From the NCBI RefSeq assembly GCF_001007875.1, contig NZ_CP011412.1, positions 992,001 through 1,056,000 of the forward strand: a stretch of DNA of 64,000 nt, given 5' to 3'. Below the pieces are notes generated by a model. It was not told the origin of the DNA and did no database searches. It was given only the letters and a program-made list of their open reading frames with translations. Both the position numbers and the translations under genes were made by a program. This document shows, in pieces, positions 1 to 8,550 of this stretch. Each line of letters begins with the position of its first letter. Position 1 is the first letter of the stretch. This DNA comes from Sedimenticola thiotaurini. Its GTDB lineage: Bacteria; Pseudomonadota; Gammaproteobacteria; Chromatiales; Chromatiaceae.

Positions 1-433
1 TCGGTCAGGACCCGATTAACCTCTTCAGGCATACCACGATCATAACTGCGCAGGCCAGCCTCCACGTGGATTACCGGAATACCTTTCTTGACCGCTACAA
101 GAGCACAGGAAATGGTGGAATTCACGTCGCCCAGCACCAGTACCGCGGTCGGCTGTAACTCATCAAGAACCGGCTCAAAACGGAGCATGATCTCGGCCGT
201 TTGTACGGCGTGGCTACCGGAGCCGACCCCCAGGTCGATATCCGGTTCGGGAATATGCAGCTGGTCAAAAAAGGACTTTTTCATAGCCGCATCATAATGC
301 TGGCCAGTGTGCAGTAGTGTCGCTTTTATACGGTCACTGTGCCGTTCAAACACCCGCATAATGGGGGCGATTTTCATAAAGTTGGGACGCGCCCCAACAA
401 TACAGAGTATCTTGGCGATTTTTCCGGGCATAA
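1..433 (-). CDS. wecB: UDP-N-acetylglucosamine 2-epimerase, N-terminal part (cut by window edge)
   Basis: Reading the minus strand from the ATG at 433 gives a protein opening with MPGKIAKILCIVGARPNFMK, followed by HTGQHYD and a GDVNST motif, the N-terminal Rossmann half of non-hydrolysing UDP-GlcNAc 2-epimerases. The family converts UDP-GlcNAc to UDP-ManNAc in the cytoplasm for surface polysaccharide synthesis. About 144 residues are visible; the rest lies left of the window. It is the most downstream visible gene of the minus-strand exopolysaccharide block, 16 bp after the outer-membrane barrel gene, so it probably supplies a sugar nucleotide to that locus. The family call is firm; the specific role in this polysaccharide is inferred from position. 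Confidence 0.9.
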
Positions 434-449
434 TTGTTGAACCGATTGT

Positions 450-1892
450 TTACAGGGTGTGAGTCAGTGTCAGAGAGAGGCGATTTTCCTGATAGTCCTG
501 CCCGGCCTGATTTGAGCTTCGATCAGTAAAGCTGTAATTGAATCGCAGATTGGTCTTTTGACCCAATTGACGATTGATCCCTGCCTGCAGTCTCCAGAAA
601 TCGTTTTCCCGATTCCCGGTTCCGCTCTCTTCCTGCTGATCCCAGTTCAGGCTGACGTCGCCCGACACCTTGTCCGACAGGGTACGGCTTAACGATGCGC
701 CAAGCCCCATGGTGGATACTTCACGAGTTGAATCCTGGTAGGTCTGTTCAGACATGTCCGCACTCAGTGTCAGCGTTGTGCGCCGGCCCCGGACGCTGTA
801 ACTGAGGGCAAAGCGTTCGTCGACAAAGGTGCTGAGTCCGATACTCGGCAGATCGAGTGTAATCAGATAGGGATCGCCTGTGACAGGGTGTGGTATGAAA
901 TTACCAAACTCATCAGTAGCAAGAAACACCACCTGATTGCTCAGCAGAGTGGTGGAATCGGTCAGTTCAGTGGTATAGCTGGCGGTTAATACTGACCGTT
1001 TCGACTTGTGAGTCAGGCTCAAACGCTTGGTGGTGCCGAAAAACCGTTCACCACCGCCAATTTCAAGCTGTGTCCTGGCACTGGGGGTCCAGCGCACACC
1101 AACATCCCAGATGGAGCCATCCTGACTCGACTGAACAGAGGTAAAGTCATTGGATTCGGTACCCACTGTTCCATTTATCTGCCATTGACGGTTGATCTGA
1201 TAACCGAGGAGCAGATTCGCCGTTCTGAACTCGCTCACCTCCCCCTGGCTGTTATCGGTTGACTTGTCGCTGGCATTTACCCGCCAGCTCCAATCCGCGA
1301 ATTCAGGGCCACTGGCTACCGATAGGGAAAATTCGTCACTACTGGTATCACTCAGGTTGTTTTCCGAATGATTCAGCTCGTTGTAAGTGTAACGGAGTTC
1401 CGTGTCTGCAATGCCTTTGAAACGGCTTTTCAGGTAGGGACTGATTCTGTAGTTGTAGCTTGTGGTTCTGTTGGTGCTGTTGCTCAGGTTATCTATACCC
1501 GACACACTGAGTGAATCAATGGCATTCTGGGTTGCAGTGGCCGAAAGGTCGATAAACGCCAACCGTTCATAAAGTTCCGCATTGGCATTGGCCTGTAGAC
1601 GGGGATTTACGGTATCGGTATTGCCACCCTGCCCGTTGATCTCCAGCGCACCGGTCAGGTCAAGACTGGCACGCCCCCCCTTTCCATGCAGAGAAACACT
1701 GGGGGTCAGGGTTGCGGTCAGTTCGCCCTGTTTTGCAGTATCGGACAGATTGACATTGTCCGAATAGACAGCTCCAGCGCTTACAGAGGCCGTCCGACTC
1801 CACTCCGCAGCAGAGGCTGTTACGGGCGAAAACAGTACCCCGCTACCCAACAGGCAATGAAACAGTATTGACGCTCTCTCCCCTTTGACCAT
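450..1892 (-). CDS. PEP-CTERM/XrtA-associated outer membrane beta-barrel protein (TIGR03016-like)
   Basis: A 480-residue protein with an N-terminal signal peptide (about residues 1-28, ending near TASA-AEW) followed by a long run of alternating polar/hydrophobic beta strands and a C-terminal strand ending in an aromatic/leucine pattern (LSLTLTHTL), as in outer membrane barrels. Sequence style and position after a tyrosine autokinase match the TIGR03016 group of barrels found in XrtA exopolysaccharide loci. It probably sits in the outer membrane and serves polysaccharide secretion or anchoring; no biochemical role is established to my knowledge. The gap to the kinase gene upstream is 12 bp, so it is almost certainly in the same operon. 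Confidence 0.75.
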   Translation of the reverse strand: MVKGERASILFHCLLGSGVLFSPVTASAAEWSRTASVSAGAVYSDNVNLSDTAKQGELTATLTPSVSLHGKGGRASLDLTGALEINGQGGNTDTVNPRLQANANAELYERLAFIDLSATATQNAIDSLSVSGIDNLSNSTNRTTSYNYRISPYLKSRFKGIADTELRYTYNELNHSENNLSDTSSDEFSLSVASGPEFADWSWRVNASDKSTDNSQGEVSEFRTANLLLGYQINRQWQINGTVGTESNDFTSVQSSQDGSIWDVGVRWTPSARTQLEIGGGERFFGTTKRLSLTHKSKRSVLTASYTTELTDSTTLLSNQVVFLATDEFGNFIPHPVTGDPYLITLDLPSIGLSTFVDERFALSYSVRGRRTTLTLSADMSEQTYQDSTREVSTMGLGASLSRTLSDKVSGDVSLNWDQQEESGTGNRENDFWRLQAGINRQLGQKTNLRFNYSFTDRSSNQAGQDYQENRLSLTLTHTL

Positions 1893-1904
1893 CAGATTGA
1901 GCCC

Positions 1905-2873
1905 CTATCCATTTTCCGTGCGATTACGACCGTAGCCGTATCCATACCCGTAACCGTAACCATAACCCCCGGCTCCGTTTCTCGTGTTTGTGGATTTATT
2001 CAGCAGGAGTCCGATAACCTTCTCTTCCCCTAGGTGGCTGAGCGCCTCAACAACCTTGCTTTGTGGTGTCTGCTTCTCTGCCACCACAAAGACGATCTGT
2101 CCCATCAAATTGGCCAGCACGCCGGCTTCGGTAGTAAACAGGATAGGCGGTGAATCAAAAATGATTACCCGATCCGGATAACGTTGTGCCAATTCGATCA
2201 TCAACCGTTGCATCCCCTCACTGGCAAGCAATTCAGTAGATCGTTCATGGGCATGACCTGCCGGCAATATACGCAGGTTGGGAATACTGGTGTGCAGTAG
2301 AACATCACTGATCCGGGTACCCTTCTCCATGAGTAGATCGATCAACCCGGGATAGTCATCCGGAATACCCAGCAGCGCGGCGGCGGAAGCCTTGGCCACA
2401 TCGGCGTCCACAAACAGCACCGTCTTGTCCTGTTCCATGGCGATACTGATGGCCAGATTGATGGCACTGAACGTCTTGCCTTCACCAGGCTGGGCACTGG
2501 TCACCATGATCAGGTTTGGGTTATCGACCTTGGTGGCGCCCTTTCCGGCAATATTCATAAGCAGCGGACGTTTGATTATCCGGTTCTCTTCCGCCACTCG
2601 GCTACGTGGATCATCCGGTGTGACCATGCCGAGTGATTTCAGATAACCAAGCGGAAGTTCGACGACGGTCTTGTTCCTTTTGCCCGCTGCGCTGCCGGTT
2701 GGCTCACTGCCTGCAGACGCTGCAGGTTGTCCCTGCTGATCCGCTGGAGCCTGGGCCGCCGCCGATGCATCGACATCTGAATCAAGCGAACGACCAAATT
2801 CTTCTGCCAATTCACCCCGTTTATCGGTCTGATCGACATGAAGCTTTTCGATAGCTTTTTCAATAATGCTCAT
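1905..2873 (-). CDS. XrtA-associated tyrosine autokinase (BY-kinase, EpsG/TIGR03018 type)
   Basis: A cytoplasmic P-loop kinase of 322 residues. Walker A is in SAQPGEGKT (about residue 130), Walker A' in LFVDAD and Walker B in IIFDSPP. The C-terminus carries six Tyr-Gly dipeptides, the tyrosine cluster that BY-kinases autophosphorylate. It partners the transmembrane chain-length protein encoded just upstream: the start codon overlaps that gene's stop by 4 bp (ATGA), so translation is coupled. Autophosphorylation of the cluster normally controls polymer length and export. The N-terminal 90 residues are Ala/Gln-rich and probably disordered. The call rests on motifs plus context and is firm at family level. 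Confidence 0.9.
   Translation of the reverse strand: MSIIEKAIEKLHVDQTDKRGELAEEFGRSLDSDVDASAAAQAPADQQGQPAASAGSEPTGSAAGKRNKTVVELPLGYLKSLGMVTPDDPRSRVAEENRIIKRPLLMNIAGKGATKVDNPNLIMVTSAQPGEGKTFSAINLAISIAMEQDKTVLFVDADVAKASAAALLGIPDDYPGLIDLLMEKGTRISDVLLHTSIPNLRILPAGHAHERSTELLASEGMQRLMIELAQRYPDRVIIFDSPPILFTTEAGVLANLMGQIVFVVAEKQTPQSKVVEALSHLGEEKVIGLLLNKSTNTRNGAGGYGYGYGYGYGYGRNRTENG
1932..1967 (-). repeat. Hexanucleotide array encoding the Tyr-Gly tail of the autokinase
   Basis: Six imperfect 6-bp units (Tyr codon plus Gly codon on the minus strand) sit in the last 20 codons of the autokinase gene. Both TAT/TAC and GGT/GGC/GGA/GGG codons are used, so the array is degenerate rather than perfect. Each unit is in frame, so slippage would change the number of phosphorylatable tyrosines without breaking the gene. 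Confidence 0.85.
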
Positions 2874-4453
2874 AAAATCCTGGCCCCAAGGCTTTGTACT
2901 TTCCCTAATAGATCAAAGCCCATCCCGTGCATCAGATTGACTCCAAGAAACAACGTTCCCAACAATAACACCAGGGACACGAACATCGCACCTGCAAGCC
3001 GTTGTCGGCGTTTTTCGGCAGCCGATAATACATAGACCACTGAACCCAGAACCGGAAGGCCGGTGACGCGATTCAGTGCGCCACGGCTGTAGAATACCGG
3101 TCGGATCAAAGACGTCAGAAGTGCCAGGCCAACGCCAGCTGCCAGGCTGGCAAGGAATACAGCCGCATTCAGCAGAAGTTTGTTGGGCTGGGACGGTTTC
3201 AAAGGTACGAACGGCGGATCGATAACGCGGAATTTCACTTCAGAAGCATCCTGCTCCGCCTTTTCCGACAGATGGGCCGACTCCCGGCGTTTCAACAACG
3301 CCTGATGCTGCTGGGAAACCGCATCGTAATCCCGGTTCAACTGCTGTAACTCGGCTTCAATCTGGGGAATCTGATCGACCTTTGCCTCCAGTTCCTTAAC
3401 CCGCTTGTCGTACTCCGCGACGCGCACCTTGAGCTCCGCCACACGCGCCTCGGCTTCAGACAGATTGGTTCTCATCTGCTGATATACCGGACTACTCTGC
3501 AAGCCAAACTGGGGCGCAAACGGCTCGGCCTGACGCGCTTCCAGCTCCTCCTTCTTCTCAGCTTCCAGATTGGCAATAATAGTTTTTATCTCGATAACAT
3601 CGGGATGCCGCTCGGTGTACTTCAACAGCAGTTCATCGAGTCGTGTCTGAAGATTCTGTATACGCTGATCCAGTCGTGACGGGGTGCCAAACTCATCACC
3701 CCCACTGGGAATAAATACCGGCTCTTCACCGGACAACTGGCGTTTCAGCTCCGCCCGCCTGTTCTCTGCTTCGCGCAGTTCCAGTTTTGCTGAACCCAGC
3801 AATCCTCTCGCCGCATCGAGACGTTGATAATAACCGCCCTGCTCTCCCGGCATGGTGCCGACATAACGACGCTTGAAATCAGCCAGCCTGCCTTCCGCTT
3901 CTGCCAGCCTGATTTCATACTCGGCGATCTGTTTATCCAGGAACTCCTGGGCACCAGCGCTATCTTTCCGTTTATCACCCAGAGCGCTCTCGATAAAAAT
4001 CGAGATCAGCGACTGTACTACCCGCTGTGCAACGAGGCGATCAGAGTTGGTATAGGCGATTGAATAGAGGGAGGCGTTGCTACGTTGACCACTCAGCCTG
4101 ATATTTTCCCGCAACTCGGTTATCAGGCTCTCCTTATCCTGATCGTTCCTGATCTTAAGATCCAGATCGACCATCCGCATCAGCTTTTCCATATTCGGAC
4201 GACTGAGCAGCGTCTTGCTCATCAGAGCGACCCGCTGACCCACATCCGGCTGAATTGCAAGACCTCGCAACAGAGGCCCTAACACACTGTTGCTGTCAAC
4301 GTGCAGCCGGGCTGTCGCTTCATACTTGTCCGGAAGTTGGGCCACCACGATCCAGCCCGCGATGGCAATAATCCAGGCAGCCGCCAACGCCACCCAGCGG
4401 AATCGCCAAATACCGTAAAGATATTCCTGAATCTGTTCTAGAAGTTCTTGCAT
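2870..4453 (-). CDS. XrtA-system polysaccharide chain length determinant (Wzz family, TIGR03007-like)
   Basis: A 527-residue inner-membrane protein. An N-terminal membrane segment (about residues 18-37) precedes a Wzz domain; a long charged helical region (about 175-410) is strongly coiled-coil-like; a second membrane segment lies near 430-455, and a third hydrophobic segment near 490-515, close to the C-terminus. The periplasmic coiled coil sets polymer length, and the cytoplasmic end contacts the autokinase encoded next (4-bp overlap). The extra C-terminal membrane segment is a trait of this exopolysaccharide subgroup. It follows the export lipoprotein gene after a 214-bp gap with a strong hairpin. 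Confidence 0.9.
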   Translation of the reverse strand: MQELLEQIQEYLYGIWRFRWVALAAAWIIAIAGWIVVAQLPDKYEATARLHVDSNSVLGPLLRGLAIQPDVGQRVALMSKTLLSRPNMEKLMRMVDLDLKIRNDQDKESLITELRENIRLSGQRSNASLYSIAYTNSDRLVAQRVVQSLISIFIESALGDKRKDSAGAQEFLDKQIAEYEIRLAEAEGRLADFKRRYVGTMPGEQGGYYQRLDAARGLLGSAKLELREAENRRAELKRQLSGEEPVFIPSGGDEFGTPSRLDQRIQNLQTRLDELLLKYTERHPDVIEIKTIIANLEAEKKEELEARQAEPFAPQFGLQSSPVYQQMRTNLSEAEARVAELKVRVAEYDKRVKELEAKVDQIPQIEAELQQLNRDYDAVSQQHQALLKRRESAHLSEKAEQDASEVKFRVIDPPFVPLKPSQPNKLLLNAAVFLASLAAGVGLALLTSLIRPVFYSRGALNRVTGLPVLGSVVYVLSAAEKRRQRLAGAMFVSLVLLLGTLFLGVNLMHGMGFDLLGKVQSLGARIL

Positions 4454-4581
4454 ATATCCCTGCTAGGCTCAACTGGTTGAGCTACTAACCTCAATGTCCC
4501 TACTGGGCCCTATCCTGAATTTGGTCTACCGAATGCCGGATCAACGCCCGGACACAACATCAACCGCATATACGACTGAAA

Positions 4582-4618
4582 GGTCGGAGCCTGTCTATTT
4601 CAAAGACAGGACCCGACC
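4582..4618 (-). terminator. Strong hairpin between export lipoprotein and chain-length genes
   Basis: Arms at 4582-4596 and 4604-4618 pair over about 14 bp with one A bulge on each side and a 7-nt loop. On the minus strand it follows the export gene stop (4668) and precedes the chain-length gene, and is followed by a weak TTTC. It could be a partial terminator or an mRNA processing element that sets lipoprotein excess; it lacks a good U tract. Confidence 0.5.
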
Positions 4619-4667
4619 AGTTTTACATCTTGCCACTCGTCCCACTTAAGCAGCACATGGCCGAAAT

Positions 4668-5306
4668 CTAGAACCAGGCCTCGGGGATAATCATGATATC
4701 GCCGGGCATCAGTGCTACGTTCGCGGAGATATCGCCGTCCTGAACCAGGTCTTCCAGCCGCACGTTATAAACCTGCTGCTCACCATCGATATTGCGGATC
4801 AATACAGACTTGTTGCCATCGGCAAATTCAGTCAGCCCACCCACCTCAATCATCAGATCAAGCAGAGTCATGTGCTTTCTGAACGGCACCGTAAGTGGCA
4901 CAGCGGCCTCGCCAATCACCCGCACCTGCTGATTGGGAACTCCAACGAACTCGTCCACAATAACGGTGACTACCGCGTTTTTCACATATTCTGAATAGGC
5001 CTTTTCAACGTCCCGGGCGAGTTGGGTTGGCGTCTTGCCGCTGGCCTGAATATCTTCCACCAGGCGGGTGGTGATTTTGCCATCCGGCCGCACGGGAACA
5101 GAAACTGTCAGCTCCTCGTTACCCCAGACAAAAATATTCAGCTCGTCGCCTGGACCGATAATGTAGTCAAAGTCCTGAGCTGATTGAAGCTGATCACTGG
5201 TAACCTGGGGGTATTTTGATGCACATCCAGCTACCAGCATTACCAGCACAACAAGCAGGCAGCGCATTAACAGCTGACGTGAAAATTGCATTTTAGTGTT
5301 AGGCAC
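4668..5306 (-). CDS. XrtA-system polysaccharide export lipoprotein (Wza-like, TIGR03027-like)
   Basis: A 212-residue lipoprotein. The signal peptide ends in a lipobox (LVAGC, Cys about residue 28), followed by a polysaccharide export (Poly_export) domain with the DYIIGPGDELNIFVWGNEEL-type opening and a SLBB-like C-terminal half. It should form the outer-membrane end of the export path with the chain-length protein downstream. It is shorter than enterobacterial Wza, as usual for this group. The GTG at 5306 with GGGAGA about 10 nt upstream is the likely start; an ATG five codons later is an alternative. It is the first gene of the visible minus-strand exopolysaccharide operon. Confidence 0.88.
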   Translation of the reverse strand: MPNTKMQFSRQLLMRCLLVVLVMLVAGCASKYPQVTSDQLQSAQDFDYIIGPGDELNIFVWGNEELTVSVPVRPDGKITTRLVEDIQASGKTPTQLARDVEKAYSEYVKNAVVTVIVDEFVGVPNQQVRVIGEAAVPLTVPFRKHMTLLDLMIEVGGLTEFADGNKSVLIRNIDGEQQVYNVRLEDLVQDGDISANVALMPGDIMIIPEAWF

Positions 5307-5739
5307 GAGCAGGTTCTCCCTTACGCTATATTGTTTTACAACCGTTCAACGGGTAATTGGCCAAAACGGGGAATCATCGGCGGGCCCCCGCCACTGACTC
5401 TTCCCACTTCCCTATACATATCCTTTCGTCCGGCGTCTTTGCCTGCCGCCTCTCCCCGTGATCATGAGCCGGAAGCTGGCGGGCAGATTTCATTCAATAT
5501 ATAAGGATAATAATCCAACTTACTGGACTTGTTAATAAAATAGCACCACATATTACCCTAGCGGTAGCTATTCAACCAACTATAAACGGCCTGATCGTAA
5601 CATGCGAGCCGCAAATTCCAACACCGCCGAAGATAAACATCCCCATAAATGCGCCAGAAACAAGTTTACATCCTGACAGGACAGGAAAACAGTCACTTAT
5701 AGAGGAGATTGAAATAAGAATAAAAAGAATCCCTCTGAT
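5307..5739. other. Intergenic region, likely holding the promoter of the exopolysaccharide operon
   Basis: 433 bp without a convincing gene. The half nearer 5306 must contain the leader of the export lipoprotein gene; it includes a GC palindrome-like stretch near 5379-5392. The half nearer 5740 is AT-rich and lies downstream of the RND gene stop. I looked for a sigma-54 -24/-12 element on the minus strand, expected for some XrtA loci, and did not find a convincing one. Confidence 0.5.
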
Positions 5740-8424
5740 TCAAACACCCCCGTCATCTCCCCCATTGGACCGTTTAGTAAATAGAGGCTCCTGTTTTACT
5801 ACAGCCGGGTGCCTGGAATAGATGATTATCAGTATTGCCGGCAGGAGCAACAGATCGAACAGCAGAGCGGCGATCAGACCTATGCTGGTCAGGAGGCCGA
5901 AATGGGTGGTTGGAACAAACTCAGAAAATGTCAGCACAATGAATTGCGCACTCAGGATGATCGTGGTGGTCATCACGGCCCGACCGGCCTGTCGATAGGT
6001 CTTCACCAGGGCCACTACCGGGCTGACCCCCTGTTTTACCCGACTGATAAAGCCATGATAGACGTGAATGGTATCATCCACCGCAATGCCAACCGCCACA
6101 CTGGCAATCATCGCTGTAGCCATATCCAGCCATAGACCAAACAGCCCCATCACTATGAATATCAACAGGATAGGTGACAGATTCGGAATCATGCAGAGTA
6201 ACGCGCCGCCGAGCGATCGCCACTGGATAAACATCAGGAGGAAAATAAGCACTAAAGCACCAAACAGGCTTTTCACCTGCCCCTCGACCAGCAGATCCTC
6301 CTGATCGGCGAACAAGCGCCCGAACCCGGCTATCTCCCACTCAACACCATCCAGAGAGCGATTACCCAGATATTGCCGGACCTGCCCCATCAATTCAGAA
6401 AGCGCGTTGGCCCCATGTACATTCACATTGAGACTGATATGGGTGATCCGGTACTCCTCATCGACAAAATCAAACAGATCATCACCGTCATAGACCAGCA
6501 GGTACTGACTGATCAGAGCGGGATTGTCCGGTATGCGCCGGAATGCAGGGTTTTCCGCATTGAACCCCCAGTGCATCTCTTCAACGAAGTCCGCCATGGA
6601 GATACTCTTATCCACCTCAGGTAAGGACTCCGCCCAGTGTTGAAACGCCCGCATCTCCTTTAGAATTGCCGGCTTTTTCAAGCCGCCCCGCTCCGCGGCC
6701 TTAAACACCACATCCAGGGAAGCCGTACCCACCAGTTTCTCCTCGATGTGCTGGGTTGATTTCCGCAGCGGATGGCTCGGATAGAAAAACTCCTGGAGGT
6801 TGGTCTCCACCACGATATTGCCGACCTGGGGCACAAAGATGACGAACAACAACCCGATGGAACCCACCACATACAGCGGATAGCGGACACCAACACGGAA
6901 CAGTTTGCTGACTAACTTGTCCAGTCCCGACAACCCGGTCTTCCGATTCGGCCAGGGCTCATAATCAAATCGTGAGAAGATATTGGGTACCAGGTGAATC
7001 ACCACGAAATAGATCAGCACCACACCGGTTGCGGAGATCAGTCCAAACACCTTGATTGGCGGAATCGGGCTCAAGCCCAGGGATGAGAGCCCCGCCACGG
7101 TCGTCATGGCAGTATAGAACGCCGGTCGACGCACTTCCCTGAGCGCACTGTTGACCCGGTCCGGTCCGGTCAGACCCCGCTTGGAGGCATAATGGAGAGC
7201 ATTAAACAGATGAACCAGTGCCGCCACCGTCAGGGCCGACAACAGGGGCGGAATAATACTGGAGATAAGATTGAATGGCTGATTGAAAATCACATAAAAC
7301 GCCACCGTGGAACTCACCACCACTCCGATGACGACGCCCGCCACAATAACGGCAAGCCAACGGTGGAACAGCCACCAGATCAGAAACAGGCCGATCACTG
7401 TAGTGGCCGGGATAAACAGCATATTATCCCGCAACATGGAACGCATCTGCGCCACATCGGTGGTAATCTGCCCGGCCATACCGGTCAGGTATCCGTCCAG
7501 CCGCGCCGCCTTCACGTCGGCAAGGATCTCATCCTCAAGTGCCAATCGTTCCAGACTGGAACCGATCGGCTTGGGTATCACCAGCATGGATAGCGCCGAA
7601 CCATCCGCCGCCACCAGGGTGTTTTTGGCAAAACGATCGGATACCACACGTGCTTTGCGGGCACTCGGCCGGGTCTTCTCCAGCGCCTTGACATTGACCA
7701 GTGGCTCAACCAGAAATCCATCTTCGGTACCATGGATGTGGTCCTGGGTGGTGATGTTCATAACATCATCAATTAACGGATTGGCTGCCAATGTACTGGC
7801 CAACTGGTTAAAGGCGGTGACAAAACCATCCGAGTAGAGTGCCACCCCCTCAAACAGCAGCAGGACCGCCTGATCACTGGGAAAATAACGCCTTACCTCC
7901 CCATCAATAACCACTGAAGGAGCATCTTCCGGCAGATACACTTTGGGGGCGTTATTAATATTGAGATTCAGCAACAGGCCATTCGGCAGGACCGTGAACA
8001 GAAACAGGAACAGTACACTGAAGTAGAATTTCCAGGGCAATCCGAGAAAAATGTTCTTCAGCCCGACATCGGCCTCTGTAACAGGTGAAAACTGGATAGT
8101 CTCTTCGCCATCAAACTGGCTGGAGCAGGAGTTGAGTATGGCCACCAGGTGGCTGCCATCCCGTTTCAGCAGTGTTACTTTGACCTGGGGATACTCCCGG
8201 GCGCTCCTGGGCACATCCCGCGCTACAGCAAAGTGCTCCCGCAACCGATCCTTATGGCGATCAACCACCAGATCGAGTACCGGTATCGCCTCCAGTTCAT
8301 CGAATGACTCATACCCCAGGAGCGCAAGGAAGGCAGGGTTGGCATAGACGAACATGCCCTCATGCTGAATGGCAATCGGCTTGCGATCATGCTCTAACCT
8401 GGCGTATCGGCTGTCAGCTTGCAT
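5740..8424 (-). CDS. PAS domain-RND (MMPL) transporter fusion
   Basis: About 894 residues from the ATG at 8424 (AGGT about 7 nt upstream); an in-frame start at 8475 would add 17 unlikely residues. Residues ~5-110 form a PAS domain (VYANPAFLALLGYESFDEL). An RND/MMPL permease follows: one membrane segment near 130-155, a periplasmic loop, a membrane cluster about 330-480, a second periplasmic loop and a C-terminal membrane cluster with the AVDDTIHVYHGF signature near TM10. This is the HAE/MMPL class that moves lipids or hydrophobic molecules. A cytoplasmic PAS sensor at the N-terminus is unusual and suggests redox- or ligand-gated transport. It is last in an operon with a beta-barrel protein and a LolA-like protein. 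Substrate unknown. Confidence 0.85.
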   Translation of the reverse strand: MQADSRYARLEHDRKPIAIQHEGMFVYANPAFLALLGYESFDELEAIPVLDLVVDRHKDRLREHFAVARDVPRSAREYPQVKVTLLKRDGSHLVAILNSCSSQFDGEETIQFSPVTEADVGLKNIFLGLPWKFYFSVLFLFLFTVLPNGLLLNLNINNAPKVYLPEDAPSVVIDGEVRRYFPSDQAVLLLFEGVALYSDGFVTAFNQLASTLAANPLIDDVMNITTQDHIHGTEDGFLVEPLVNVKALEKTRPSARKARVVSDRFAKNTLVAADGSALSMLVIPKPIGSSLERLALEDEILADVKAARLDGYLTGMAGQITTDVAQMRSMLRDNMLFIPATTVIGLFLIWWLFHRWLAVIVAGVVIGVVVSSTVAFYVIFNQPFNLISSIIPPLLSALTVAALVHLFNALHYASKRGLTGPDRVNSALREVRRPAFYTAMTTVAGLSSLGLSPIPPIKVFGLISATGVVLIYFVVIHLVPNIFSRFDYEPWPNRKTGLSGLDKLVSKLFRVGVRYPLYVVGSIGLLFVIFVPQVGNIVVETNLQEFFYPSHPLRKSTQHIEEKLVGTASLDVVFKAAERGGLKKPAILKEMRAFQHWAESLPEVDKSISMADFVEEMHWGFNAENPAFRRIPDNPALISQYLLVYDGDDLFDFVDEEYRITHISLNVNVHGANALSELMGQVRQYLGNRSLDGVEWEIAGFGRLFADQEDLLVEGQVKSLFGALVLIFLLMFIQWRSLGGALLCMIPNLSPILLIFIVMGLFGLWLDMATAMIASVAVGIAVDDTIHVYHGFISRVKQGVSPVVALVKTYRQAGRAVMTTTIILSAQFIVLTFSEFVPTTHFGLLTSIGLIAALLFDLLLLPAILIIIYSRHPAVVKQEPLFTKRSNGGDDGGV

Positions 8425-8550
8425 AGTATTACCTGGATTCCCTATCCGACCCCGCCAACACGGCACCCAACGCACCGGATTCGGTGGCCAGATTCCACCC
8501 CACCGCTCTGCTGCTGACTAACCGACAAGCTACTGCAATTCCAGGACGTA

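Noticed and set aside
1932-1967. CRISPR or satellite-type repeat
   Set aside because: Short in-frame coding array for a Tyr-Gly tail; no spacers.
5307-5739. Sigma-54 promoter for the exopolysaccharide operon
   Set aside because: No convincing TGGCAC-N5-TTGC-like element on the minus strand.
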